A DNA stretch of 64,000 nucleotides, taken from the NCBI RefSeq assembly GCF_021917145.1, contig NC_061068.1, positions 10,300,975-10,364,974 of the forward strand. The letters run 5' to 3'. Below the pieces are notes generated by a model that saw only the letters and a program-made list of their open reading frames with translations, was not told the origin of the DNA and did not search any database. Position numbers and translations under genes: made by a program. The stretch is from Hypomesus transpacificus (Eukaryota; Chordata; Actinopteri; Osmeriformes; Osmeridae). Position 1 is the first letter of the stretch. Each line of letters begins with the position of its first letter. Positions 12,788-25,470 of the stretch are shown here, piece by piece.

Positions 12788-14121
12788 ATGATCATGAGCT
12801 CGTATTTGATGGACTCTAACTACATCGATCCGAAATTTCCTCCTTGTGAGGAATATTCTCAAAATAGCTACATTCCTGAAAACAGCCCTGAATACTACAG
12901 CCACACAAGAGGTACTGGCTACCAGCATCACCACCAAGAGTTGTACCCTTCGCGAGTGACCTACCAGGAGCGCCCGTATAACTGTGTAAGCATACCCGAG
13001 CCTGAGCCCCAGACCGGGCATGGCCTCACACATACAAGGAATCTACTTGCAGGGAAAGGGCAAGCAGCTCCCCACGAACCCCCACCACCGATACCCACAT
13101 CCCCTACAACCCCACCGACTGCGCCGCCTACATGTATTCAAGATACCCCGGAGCATCCCACCAGCACAGCTTCTACTAAACAGCCCGTAGTTTACCCATG
13201 GATGAAGAAAATCCACGTCAATACCGGTAGGCAAGCTGTGTTATTATTTTTTTCTCTGGATCTACCCTCTCTCTATTTCACTTGTACCCCTACTCTTATT
13301 TTAGAACGTCAGCCCATAGTCGACTCCTGCTTCGTACGTTATGAGAGGGGCCACTTTGAAACGGCACATATGAGGCGGATTTACGAGTCAGCATTGGCAA
13401 TTACACCCGCCATAAATTTTACAGCGGAGGCACTGTCTGGACAGTCGTTTTGCCATGTGCTTTTTTCTGTTATGCATGTGTCAGAGTGAAACAAGAAGCA
13501 GAGAACAGAAGGGAGGTTAAGGAATTTTAGTATGTTTGTAATGTTCCAATTAATTACAACATTGGTTTCTGCTGTTAAACTGCACCTGCAACCGAGTCAG
13601 AGAAGGTCAGGTACACTACTAAATACTCCACACATCTTTCTTGCAGTTTCTTGAAGAATTCACGCGTGTTCAGACCTTTTATTCTGTAATTTCCCTTTCG
13701 TTTTTCTCTTTTTCCTTTCATTTATTTTTTTAATCTCTCAGTGAATCCCAATTACAATGGACCTGATGCCAAGCGGTCCAGGACTGCATATACACGCCAG
13801 CAAGTCTTAGAATTGGAGAAGGAGTTCCACTATAACCGCTACCTAACTCGGCGAAGACGAATTGAGATTGCTCACACTCTGGTTCTTTCGGAGCGGCAGA
13901 TAAAAATTTGGTTTCAGAACCGCAGGATGAAGTGGAAAAAAGATCATAGGCTTCCCAACACTAAAGTGAGATCCTCTTCAAACACAACTTCAACCTCTGA
14001 TACCAACACAGTTTCATCAGCCAGCACTCTCCCGCGTGGTGTTGGTAATACCCTGCCAGCCTCCGAGGAACTCACTCGAGTGCCTGTTGTCGAACGAGAG
14101 CAGGATATTACACCGTTATAG
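12788..14121 (+). CDS. hoxc4a: Homeobox protein Hox-C4a
   Basis: Coding exons 12788-13226 and 13742-14121 give 272 aa (human HOXC4 is 264). The N-terminus [20 protein letters not shown] is diagnostic of HOXC4. A Pro/Thr-rich stretch spans about residues 94-125, and VVYPWM is at 134-139, followed by KKIHVNT. The homeodomain is at about 156-215. It reads [16 protein letters not shown] and helix 3 is [18 protein letters not shown], with the Hox4-type [10 protein letters not shown] tail. The junction splits a Val codon (ACC G|GTAGG; CTCAG|TG). One substitution stands out: helix 2-3 reads TLVLSERQ, where most HoxC4 proteins have SLCLSERQ. It is the most 3' Hox gene visible here and acts as a patterning transcription factor. 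Confidence 0.97.
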
Positions 14122-17100
14122 ACACAAAATAATAGACTATATATGAGGGAACACGATTAATTATTTATAGAGTATATCATTTTTTCTTTTTTATTGTTCC
14201 TCGTGCTGTCATTAAACTAAACTATTGTTCTAAGTCCACGGTTAGGCTACACATGCATGTGAGCATGGATTATCCTATAGGCTACTGTGAAATATATTTA
14301 AACGGTTATCAGGGTTTTAATTTATTGTGGTGTTGATTTGGGGGGTTTAGTGGTTTGACTATGCTATGATTTATCATAGATTAAATTAAAGTATTCGCCT
14401 GTGGCAGAATACGTTGATATATATTGTTCTTCCGTGCACAATCATTTTATTTATTCAATGAAAATAGTTGTAATTTTCATCCCAAAACCAAGGCCAATCT
14501 TGTTAGTGTTTTGTGACTTCAGATTTGTGGTTTATGGACTATTTATTAAAGTATCCATTGTAAAATGCAGCAAAAGTGTGTTTGTGATCATTTTAGTGTT
14601 CAATACAAAGTGAGTGTCAAAATAGTTTTGAAAACCTTCGAGTCGTCATTTTTTTATATTAGTAGTCTCTATGGTAGGCTACACAGTTTTTAAAAAGTAA
14701 TTTATTAATATGCCCTTTACAAACAATAAGTGGTCGAGCAGCACCTTTGCTGATGTCACCAGAAATATTAATGGAAAACTTCCCTTATAGCACAATTCAG
14801 CCTGCTTTAAGAGAGTAGCGATTTTTCAGAGGAGACTGCGAGATAGGTCTGGTATTTATTTACATTATCAAGATTTAGCACAATACTGTATAGACCTCAA
14901 ACAAAACGATTGATTAAAATTGAATTTGAACCCAAACAGGATCTGATTACCAAGAAAACTAATGTCAAACATTTTATGTTAATCCCAATGCACACGTGAC
15001 AAATTAAGTGAAAGCCGGAGTGGTCATTACTTTTGGATGTAGGGAACCCGCCAGATGTCCACCGCTATGCACAACTGTCATCCATGATCTGTTGAGAAAT
15101 GAATGCGTGTGGCGTCATTTGTGCATAAACGCAGTCTCACAAGGATCTCCTTTCCACAAATCCAAGTCTCCTTTGCAACTAGCCGTTATTAAAAAGCACG
15201 GGTTCAGGAAGGGGTCACGTTTTGTTTGCCAAGAACTTCGTTTCAGACCGGGACGTCTGACAGTGAGCTTTGTATCCAAGGAACGTGTGTGTGCTTGTGT
15301 GTGTGTCGAGGGGGGAGTGGGGGGTGGGGGTGGGGGGGGGCTCTGGAAGTGTTTTTTGTTTGTTGTGATGGTCATAAATGTGTGCACGCGTGCATATGCG
15401 TTTTTCTGGGTGTCGGTGATTATAGGTTTAGAACTGTTACGAGCAATAACAATACAATTACTGTGAAAATGCCATTAGTTTATTTTTGGTCTACACTATT
15501 AGGCCTGCTTCTTTCATTTAAAAGCCATGTTTCTTAGTCATACCACACGTGGCCGAGAGAGGTGACTCAATAGATGTCATTAATTCACTCTATAAGGGGG
15601 CACAGGCGTTCATGGACAACGTGATGCTTTAAGGTTAAGGTTACTGTAGCTTATACATTTCAGATATTTGCTTTAAAATATTTCAGATTTTTGCCACATT
15701 GGACCAAATGACTGTCAGTTATAAATGTCCTAATATTTTATCAGTCACTGTTCCAATGGGTTTCTTCTACAGTTTGGTCAAATCTGTAAACTGGAGTCAG
15801 TCAGCCTCTTTATTTTTGTTTGTTTTCGCCTTGGTTTGATGGCGTATGTGTAACACCGGCAAAATAACCTAGGATGGTACTATGAGGAGACGTTTTGGAA
15901 TTGCCTTGGTGTACGAGTAAGAATAAATATTTAAAGACCCAATGACATGTTTACTTGTGAATTTGTGCCTGGCAACCAAAGGGTCATGACGAAACTCAAT
16001 AACACTTAACACGACAGTGAAGAGAAGAGGCTAGATTTTTTAACAGTGGAAAACGTAGTCATTTTCTTTACAGTGCGCATTAGAAATTATATAGCCTAAT
16101 TAGGCTATGTGTTGAGAAATGGAAGTCAATAAAGTTAAACTAATAGGCTAAAATTAGTTTTTCAGAAACGTGTTAATGGTTTTATCATTCAGAGAATCTC
16201 ATAGGCCTATCACAAGTTTTTCAAGACAATTGAATGTTTTGGAACTGTGCAGACTTTCTCATGTTCCTCTTGATTTTTTGAAACTCATTTATTGTGCTGT
16301 CTGATGTTGGGCTATTTCTTTTTCAAATGGGAAGATTTTTTTAACTGCCCACATTTGCAATGTGAAATCCCACTAACTACTTCGGCATACACAGTTGAAA
16401 TAGAGGTCATAAAAACGACTCTCAATTTAGATGTTATAAATCTAACTTATCTCTTGTTATTATTCAAACTCCGGAATGCAACAGTTTCCTTCTCCAATAA
16501 AAGGTTGTTCACCAGGATGTCTGAGTAACCTGTGTGTGGTAATTTCAAAATGCAGGACGATAAAATGGAAAATCTGATCAAATGACACCTTTGGCAAGAT
16601 GAAAGCGCAGGCCTTAATCAAATGATCTGGGCCGGTGTCCTAATGCACCATTTTAGGAAGTTAAGAAAAAATATTGACTTGACCATTCTTTTGATTAATG
16701 CATTTTAATTTAATTCATAGAAAACTTGATTGAAATTAATATTACGTAAACTAAATTCACTCACAAAGTTTATGCAATTTAGACTAATATGTCAATAATT
16801 ATACTAGCCTACATGAACAGCACTCTTTTGTGGTAAATACATTTGATATTATAAGCTAAATTCAATGGTCTTACAAAATCTATATTGAAAAGAATATAGC
16901 ATGAAATAAAAAGCCATGATTGTAATTTTGAGTGTAATTAAAGAATCAAATGACACTGAATGCCTATGGAAGTCGTGCCGGTGCTGATTCAATGCAACTA
17001 GTAGACTAGATTTAGGATAGATATAACCTAATAAAAGGGTGGACCTATAGGTTAATGAGATGGCTTAAGCCTATGGTGGGAAAATGGGGGAAATTTGTCA

Positions 17101-17134
17101 TTTCAGGCTTAGCCAATTTATTGGGGCATGCAAG
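14122..17134. other. Gene-free DNA 3' of hoxc4a
   Basis: Contains probable hoxc4a 3'UTR, then AT-rich DNA. A (GT)n / G-rich stretch lies at about 15285-15341. CACGTG motifs are at 14993-14998 and 15546-15551. No hoxc3 homeodomain, RNA gene or transposable element was recognised. Confidence 0.5.
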
Positions 17135-17139
17135 AGTAG

Positions 17140-17449
17140 TGTCACGTCCACCCAGTGATAGTCCAGTGTGGGTGTGATTGTGTTTTGTTTTTCTGTTTGT
17201 CACCCTCACTTTCCTCAGTTTGTGGACACACCCACCTGTTCTCTCCCCGCATCTGACACCAGTCACTCATCAGCGCACCTGTTAACGATCAGCTCATCAA
17301 CCCATCGACCTTCCTCTCCCGGACGGATTATTAGTCGTCGTCCCCCCCCCCACCACCAATGCCAGCCCAGTCTGCGTATTGTTTATTAAAACAGATTATT
17401 TTGCAGCAGTTCCAGTTTCTGCACCCGAGTTCTGTCCCCTACCCTGACA
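17140..17449 (+). mobile_element. Solo LTR (310 bp) with 5-bp target duplication
   Basis: The element starts TGTCACGTCC and ends CCTGACA, the TG...CA ends of an LTR. It is flanked on both sides by the same five bases, AGTAG (17135-17139 and 17450-17454). It contains a TATTAAAACAG polyadenylation-type region near its 3' end. No internal retroviral-type coding sequence flanks it, so it is a recombined solo LTR, probably of a fish Ty3/gypsy-like or BEL-like element. The superfamily is not determined. Confidence 0.75.
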
Positions 17450-17454
17450 AGTAG

Positions 17455-18285
17455 GCCTTATGACCCACAATAGCCCGTGGCCTACCATTTGTTACGTTTA
17501 GTCCAATGGAAAAGGTTGATGCTGTAACAGTAACTGCTAAAAACTATAGGCGCTGCTTAGCCTACAAATGGAAAAAGCAATTGGGATTAGGAATGGTTAC
17601 CTTAATTGTAGGATTGTTTAGACCTATAAATGTCACAGACACACCAATTTAATTGAAGCAATCAAGCAATTCAGTACAATTCCGATAGCTCAACATTGCA
17701 TGGAAATTGTCATTTTGATTGGGAATTCTCCATATAGGCTTGTTATGGACTTTTCTTGTTCCCAACAAGTAGGCCTACCTATCGAGACAAGTTGGTAGTG
17801 ACACACAAGCTACCTTCTCATCATATGTCTTTTCTAATAATGTACTATTACTTAGCCTATAGGCCTATTTTTTGTTTGTAACTGCATAGCCTCAATTGTT
17901 CATATCTCAACAATCACCTGGAGTGGTGCCTACATTAAAAGGATTCAATTTGGGGCATTATGCCTAATTGTCAATTAGGTAGCCTAATAGCATAGCATGC
18001 CTAAATGTGCCTATATTTCATTTAAAGGAAACATTACTTATTGTATTTGACCTTCTATACCATATTTGAACTTATTTTATTATTAAAGCTTCTATTATAA
18101 AAATCTAATAGTATTTGCTGTTGCTTGTTAATCGACTGTTTCCACGCTTTTTTCCTCCTGTGCTGCATTGTTTACTGCAATAGACCGCGATGGACTCATT
18201 AATCTCACTCCGTCTGCTCCGAAACAGCACCATTTGTATGCATGGTTATATCCCCAGTCTAACTTGTCCATTTGTTCGTCTTAAA
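17455..18285. other. Gene-free DNA
   Basis: AT-rich and dense in TAGGCCTA words. Nothing else recognised. Confidence 0.45.
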
Positions 18286-18289
18286 ATCC

Positions 18290-18480
18290 TCTCCACTAGA
18301 GTGCCTCTTTCCAATGGGCAATGTGATCATGTGACTTGAGGTTTATATACATACTACAGCCTACATATAGAGCCTAGTTATGTTTACAGACAATATTCGC
18401 GAAACGGTATGGAGACATGGTACAGGCTGAGGGAACTCAGGCGCTGGGAGACTGCAGTAAAGATGATTGATTGTCGTCAT
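18290..18480 (+). promoter_or_regulatory. Hox-promoter-like segment with no Hox gene after it
   Basis: A CCAATGGG box (near 18310) is followed by ATCATGTGAC, then GGTTTATATAC (TATA-like, near 18341), and about 120 bp later TGATTGATTG, a tandem PBX-type motif. The arrangement resembles the proximal promoters upstream of hoxc5a and hoxc4a. The position, about 4 kb 3' of hoxc4a, is where hoxc3a lies in zebrafish. No Hox3 protein can be read downstream. It may be a relic hoxc3 promoter or the promoter of a noncoding transcript. Confidence 0.3.
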
Positions 18481-19088
18481 CGTGGTTCACACAAAGTTCA
18501 CCAGGAAAGTATGCTTGTGCACGGGGAGGGAAGGAAAGTAGAACTAGAGCTTGCTGGCTCTTTAAGGCAAAAATAATATGCAAGATCGATGCAATAAATA
18601 CGTTTATTGTGTTGTGCAGAAATAAGCATTATTGTGATTGTGAACAGGGACTTCATTTGTGGTTAAATTGCCAAGTAGGCTAAATGGCAAATTTGTTCAG
18701 TAGTCCCAACCTACCATAACTCCATACAAAACGGTCCAGATATGGCTAACCACAATAGGGCTTCAGCAAATATAGAAAATAATATACCTGTGACATATCT
18801 AATACAAGCCCTGGGCATTCTTTTGACATTTAGTTTAATTACTTCTAAATTGTTGTCTGCTTCAGTCAAAACATTGCTCATCACCGTAGCTTATATATCA
18901 AATATTTTGGGGGGTTTTAAGCTTTCAAATGGTTTGATTCAGATTCCTCGTGGGAAGCAAGCAATATGGAAATAGTGAGAGCACTGAAACGCATGGTTCT
19001 TCATCCTTTCTACATCAATTTTCTGGTTCCAGCTTCATGAAAAGTAACGTCTGTTCTCTTTGTCTTTTTCTCCTTCTCTTTTTCCAGG

Positions 19089-19360
19089 CACACACTCTGC
19101 AATGATCACTGAAGAGAAAGCGTGTTTGCCTATAACTACAGACAATTCCCATCCCCTTTGAACAGCCACCATATCACGTGGGCACTGGGAACCTATGAGG
19201 AATTTTACTTGAGGGCTCCTCTTGACCAGACCTTCTTGAGAAATGTTGGCAGAGAACCAGTCAGACCTGACAAGAAACTCAATTTAGAGGCTGGCCATGC
19301 AGCCATAATGGTCATGTTGTCTCTTGACAATTTGGGTTTTGGAATCACATTTTAAATTAC
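19089..19360 (+). other. Possible exon after a strong splice acceptor
   Basis: A long pyrimidine tract ending CTTTTTCCAG (to 19088) precedes a GC-balanced block containing a 77-codon open frame (19122-19355) and CACGTG at 19175-19180. No domain is recognised in the frame. It could be an exon of a noncoding RNA starting near 18.4 kb. Weak support. Confidence 0.2.
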
Positions 19361-20990
19361 AGCTGATTGGCCAAAATGTGTGTATTCACAAACACATCAT
19401 TCAGATGTCATAGTCATTTAACCACTGTGCATATGTTTAAAACATATTTCATAGAATTACAGAGGAACAAATCTTTTAATTTGTAATTACATTTTTTAAT
19501 CTTTCAAAACCCTCAAATCTAACCCAACTCCAACCAACAAACATGAACATTCACTTTGTCACTTTATTATAACCATGTAATGTAGCATTTGAATGCAAAA
19601 GAAGATATCCGAAATGGATGTTTACATGTGTAAAAATGTTAGGCTAAATAAATGTTATAATTAATAGCCTCTGAATGTGCCATCCTTCGTTCCTTTTAAA
19701 CAATCATGATAATAAAACATTAAAATGAATATCCATGATCAGTCCTCAATTATGTACACAATGTCATTCTAAAATTATGTATTTTGACTGTACTAACTGT
19801 ACTAAACTAATTTTACACATTATTTATCTCTCTGTCTCCCTCTCTGTCTCTCTCTCTCTCTCATGGTTTCTCTCTCTAGGGGTAGGCTGTATAGGATGCT
19901 GTTATTGTACATACCCCACTGCATTATCATCCATCACCTAAACAGTCAGAGCTTCAGGCTTAATGGTGGAGTTGGCCTGCCGATGGCCCCTGTTTGTGAC
20001 AGTAGCAAATGCCAACTGTGCACTCTACACATCACGCTCCACCATTCTAATTCTGTTATTACTGTCATTTAACTATTAATCTTAGTCATGGGAGAGTACG
20101 ATGTGGAGTAAGAAATACATAAAGACAATTAATGATGCTCAATCTATAAAGTACAACACAATACAAGGAAAAACCCTTTCCACACATTTAATGAGTTAGA
20201 ATTGCAAATAAAGAAACCTATAATTGGTTCAGAATATACTTTGTTGATAAAGAAAAATCTTAAACACTGCGCAGAATCTAGCAATACATTTATGTTGCTG
20301 GTTTTGGCTTTTTAAGAATGCCATTTACAGCTTTGTAACTGTACACAACCTCAAATGAAATGATTATGAATATTATTAGATCAAACATAATACCTTTTAA
20401 ATGTTTAAAAGGTTAAACCAGGGAGACACAAATTAATTGTTTAATGCTCTGTATTATTTTGTTAGGTCAAAATATCAAAATGAAGTTATTGATAAATAAC
20501 TATCATTTAATCTAATCCAATTCATATTGTAGTTATGTAAATGTGGGAACATTTCTGTAACACAAGGTTCTTACCCCCAATACTATTAAATCAGTATAAA
20601 ATGTATAGGGGAATGCAACAGGAATCTCCCAATGACACTTGACAAACAAGTGTTTCCTCTGTTTGCTGATTTATGACTGTTTGTTCTTGTTAGTCTGACG
20701 ATGCTTTCACTCAGAATCGCAGGTCCAGCTTCATTGCATAGCGCAAGGGTCTTAATTTACATTAAAAACTGTAATGTTCGTATTAACAGTACAGTAATTT
20801 CAGAAACAGAATATCATTCTACATCATTATAGAAATTATTATATGTGTGGTTAGGTAACAGCATGACTCTTGGAGTGAGAGCTATCATTATTTGCTACAG
20901 TACCCAAACTGTCATATGACTCAAGCCCGTTAAAGAGGATTGCGAATATTACATGAATACTGTTTATAAGCAAGAGCTGTTTGCTTTGAA
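19361..20990. other. Gene-free DNA
   Basis: Contains a (TC)n microsatellite at about 19826-19864. The block around 20640-21030 has mixed composition and could be conserved noncoding DNA. No gene seen. Confidence 0.4.
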
Positions 20991-20994
20991 TGAT

Positions 20995-21955
20995 CTTCAA
21001 CCACAAGCAGATTTCTGTATATATAGTTACATTTGAAATTCATGGGTGTTCTGGTGTCCTCTAGCACCTGAACTGCAAGAACCTACACCAGGATACTGTT
21101 TGTGGATTTCAGCTTTGCTTTCAACACAATCATCCCAGCTCTGCAGCAGGACAAGCTTTCCTAGCTGCACATATCTGACTCCACCTGGAGGTGGAAACCC
21201 AATTTCCTGTTTGACAGGAAGCAGAACATGACGCCGTTGAATCATCTCTCTGCACCGGTTCCCCTCAGGGATGTGTCCTCACCCCCTTACTCTTCTCCAT
21301 GTGTACAAACAGCTGCACTTCCAGTCAGTCAGTCAAGCTCATCCTCCACCATCCATCATCTCTGGTGTGGATGAGTTTGCCTACAGGTGGGAGGTTGACC
21401 ATCTGGTGTCCTGTTGCATTCAAATGAACTTGGAGCTCAATGCTGTCAAGACAGTAGAGTTGATTGTGGACTTCAACAATTATCTAGCCCCACCCACCTC
21501 AATCACCGTGTGTGACTCCCCAGTCGACGTTGCTGCCACTGCCAAGGACAAGTGCAAACTGCACTATATCATTTGCTCTGTGGAGAGGGTGATCGGCTGC
21601 AACCTGCTATCCCTCCAGGACTTGCACGCTTCCAGGGCCCGGAGGCAGGCAGATTGCGGTCAACCCATCCCTCCTTGGACATAACCTCTTTGGTCCCTCC
21701 CCTCTGGCAGCAGGCTGTAGTCCATCAGGACCAAAACCTCAAGGCACAAGAATAGTTTATTCGCGCATGCAGCTGTCCTCATCAACAAGCCCCAGGATCC
21801 CCACTGACACTCACTGTTCTCCATGCAGAAACAAACTTTTTTCTGTTTACCCTAAGTAGTCTTGATCCGTCTCCATAAGTGTATACCTGTTCACTGGGGA
21901 ATGTTGAATATCTTTGTCTCTTTGTCACTTTCATGACATTTATTTATTTGTCTGC
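20995..21955 (+). mobile_element. Degenerate LINE (L2/CR1-like) reverse-transcriptase fragment
   Basis: Translation in shifting frames shows LINE RT pieces in order. First comes a 'D-F-S-A-F-N-T-I-I-P' type segment (near 21105), then PQGCVLTPLLFSMCTN (about 21265-21310). Next is WEVDHLVSCCIQMNLELN followed by KTVELIVDFNN (about 21390-21480), and then VERVIGCNLLSLQDLHASRA near 21580. The catalytic ADD segment between the second and third blocks is missing, and there are several frame changes and deletions. It is a dead 3' fragment of a common fish LINE. Confidence 0.85.
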
Positions 21956-24955
21956 TTCATAACAACGGTGTGTGAATTGAGGATTTAGTGGGGTAGATGG
22001 GTCATAATAACTCAACTCATAGGGCCCATAAATCCAGGAAAAAGACTTCCTGTATTGCTTACAACTGTTACTGTCATATTCAAGCAGTACGTTATCACAA
22101 TCCATGGATTCAACAGCACTCCTGTTAGGCAGGGGATTTATGCCAATTACTGTTGAGATAATAGCACCCCAGGCAAATATGGGCCACATCATGTCTAAAG
22201 GGACATCTAGATGTCACTCAAGGGACAGTTATCTAAACAAGTATTATTATAATATCAGTAACTTAAGTAGTGAAGGTATAAGGATAGATCACTTTTGTAC
22301 TCATTTTCTAATGTGGGATCACAACAACCTATTAGCTTTGAAAGATATTTCTCTGTTTCTCAATTTAATTTAATGATGCATTATTATCATGAATGACTGA
22401 GCGTTGTTGTCAAAGCCATATAATATTGAACATGTATAAATAATGATACGTTTACATTTGTAAAAATAAAGACAACTAGAGAGGGTACAATTTCTGGCGA
22501 AATGTTAGGAAGTGCTCGCTTGCGTCGGTTGCAGGTGGGTCCGTCCCTTAATATTTAAGTCTATGGTCTGTCCCCTTAAGTTTTTCCCTTCTAGTGATAT
22601 TTTCAAGCATTAAGTCTACTGCATAATTTATTAAGAACCCCCTTTCAAACAAGCAAACCCCCTTTGAAACCCCCTTAGCAACGTTGTCACCGGCAGTATT
22701 TCAGATGGAATCGCGAACAGTACCGTCTGCTAACTGAAAATATGCCTCAAAAACTTAAATAAGTTTGACATTAATTTAGGGGAAATGGCTCATTCAAAAG
22801 AAGTTTACTATGGGCAAGCTAGCTGCTGTTACTAGCCAAACGTCACTGAGGGGATTGTTTGAAAGCGCCAGAAATGAGAATGTTTCTTTTGACACAAAGT
22901 TTAGGCTGTGGCATTGAAGACAGCGACGCACCACACAAGCTAGAGTTTAAATACATTATTTAATGTGACATTACTTATAGTACAAGCAAGTCTTGATTTT
23001 CTTAAATGTACATGTGCTGCTAGTACACCACGTCACAATACTCGCTGTGCAACAGCACATCTATGCACGTTGTATCCATGCATCGTTGCTAACGTGTGCT
23101 GACGTGGTGACGTAGGCTAGCACCGAGTACCCTTCGTTGACGAAAGGAACTTTTTGCCACAAAAACGTTGTAACATCCTAAACCATGCAACGGAACGTAA
23201 ATTAAAATATAAGCAACGCAATCAAGACCAAGACAAATATTTTGACAAGGCGTTGTCTATGTAATCCAAATATTGACTGATCCGTAAGGGGGCAAAAATA
23301 ATAAAAAACAATAATAATATATATGTGAGAGAACAATGGTTGTGCTTGCCGAACGCGTGAGCACACTCAATAATAATAACTGCAATAGTAACAAATTCTT
23401 GGAATAATAACATGTAAAAAACTTTTTACAAACATGATGACATTCAAAGTCAAATATGTGCATATTTAAAAATGAATATTAACTTTATCACCTGCATTCA
23501 TTTTATGTTATATTGCTAATTGTTCTAAGAGGTCAACCTCTGTGTTCCTCAGGTTGTTTACAAATCCCTTGTGATGGAGGCATTCAGGGTCAATTTGTGT
23601 CAAGTGAATCCTAACTTTTATGTCCCTTTTTACTATGGAGAGTGAAAGAGAGACTCTTCTGATTTCTGTTGTACTTGCAAGATTCAGGGCGTTTCTGGGC
23701 AGGCCCAGTTCACTTGTACACATTCTTTGACGTAACAGCTTTGTCGTCAAACCTTTGTTTTCTCAAGATGTCAAGGGTGTAAAAGTGGTCAGTTGTTCTG
23801 TATTCAAGGAAGAATCAGATTTGGCTTTTGCTTAAGGTTTTCTATTTAATTCTGGCATTTATCATTTATAATGCCGCGGAATGTCTTTCCAAAGTTACTA
23901 CTTATACAGATGTATGATTATTGGAAATTGGCCTGGAACCATGTTAAAACACTGGCATAATAATGCCACTTTTTCCTCTTGACCTCCCCACTTCTTGGCA
24001 CTCCTCAAACTTGCACATATTGAAAGGCATACTAAGGGGTATGTATTGGTGTAATGAAGGCTCAGATTTAAACCAATCATCATCTTCACACGCGGAACAA
24101 GCACTCGCTCAACTTTAGTGGTGTACGTTCTACCAGTTGTAATAGTCATCTGTCATCTGTTCGTCCTCCCTAGAGTTCCCAGGGTCGAGAGATGAACAAG
24201 TAATGACGCCTGGTGCTGCTCTGGGGTCAAACAGGAGACTGTGAGGTCCTGCATAATCTTCAAGGGCCTTGTCAGGGTGATAAGGAGCTAACGGACTACA
24301 CAGAGAAGCATCCTAAAGTGATGCTCATGACATGATGACCATGACCTCCTTGCATGATCTTAGTCCATTTTGAAACACCTAGGTGATTGTTATTTAGTTT
24401 GTCATTAACTCAGCAGTTATGCTACAAATGAAGGTTGTAGTTTTCTGAGGGAAAACATTTGATCCGCAATGCTATATGCGTCAAGGTTTGTCAGGTCATA
24501 GGACAGCATCTTGGAGATTTAAATGTTATGTAAACAAATGGTAACTCAAACCTCTGAAAGAATTTACAGGGGACTGGATCTGCTAATCTGTGGTCAGTTT
24601 GAAGATTTTTCAGCCTGTCGAATACTTGCTTGTCCTGATGTCACTCCACACTGGAAAGGATAACCTCTAAACTGATTCGATTTCAGAACATCTTTTACAG
24701 ACAACATTTGAGGGACAAGATGGAAATACACGTATACACACAGGCACACACACCAGTCGATTTTCAATTGTACAGTCAGTGGGAATTATTTATGAACCCA
24801 TTTCATATTGAATAGTAATCAATTGTATCATTAATTTAAATGAACTGAATGAGTTTGACTAATATTTGAAGAATATAATAACCTTAAAAGATGTAACTGT
24901 ATATGGGTATGTGTGTGTGCATACATGCGTGTGTGCGTATGTAGAGCTTTGTGAG
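21956..24955. other. Gene-free DNA
   Basis: No recognised gene. Several short open frames occur on both strands (for example 23508-23750 and 23898-24149 on the minus strand) without a domain, conserved start or splice context. A GC-richer interval at about 22490-23170 has a composition unlike its flanks and may be an unrecognised old repeat. Confidence 0.4.
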
Positions 24956-24959
24956 ATAC

Positions 24960-25470
24960 CATTCTGCTTTCAAGTGATGCAGCGCTCAGTTAATTAAACA
25001 CAATTGGAAAGGACAACGAAGGAAGGACACATTTTCCCCCTGCTGCTCCAGATGCAAACGATTACAAACAAACACTATTTCCTCTGTGAGGCAGTGCCGC
25101 TATCGACTGTGAGTGAATTAAAATTCAGATGGTAAACTGAAAAAGCTACGGAGATTTATTTATTGAGCTCCAGGCGGGAGAAACAGGAGCAGGGAGGCAG
25201 GTGAACCCTGAACGAACCCAAGAGCTGTCACTGAGACAGATCTGCTTATCATGCAAATGTGAGGAGTGAGCTATTGATCGCAGCCTCTAGGATTCCATTA
25301 GCCCGCCCAGCTGGGACCAAAGATGTGCCTCAGTGTTGTACCCATGCAGTGCATATTGCTGATCATTTGCAAATGTATATCAAATATCCCTGAAATGGCC
25401 TCCTGAAACGCAATGCAAACAGACCTTATCAGATGATGGCAAAATTGAGAGGAATAGGTCTCATGATAAG
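24960..25470. promoter_or_regulatory. Candidate conserved noncoding element
   Basis: A 500-bp block of high complexity in AT-rich DNA, packed with homeodomain-, POU- and PBX-type motifs. Examples are TTAATTAAAC near 24990, ATGCAAACGATTACAAAC near 25053, ATTTATTTATTGAGC near 25154, ATCATGCAAATG near 25249 and CTATTGATCGCAG near 25271. There is no open frame. Vertebrate Hox flanks are rich in such enhancers, but conservation has not been tested. Confidence 0.35.

Noticed and set aside
23508-24149. Pair of minus-strand open frames that might be exons of one gene
   Set aside because: No recognisable family, and the sequence between and after them has many stops without clear splice sites. Possibly a decayed pseudogene or repeat, not supportable.
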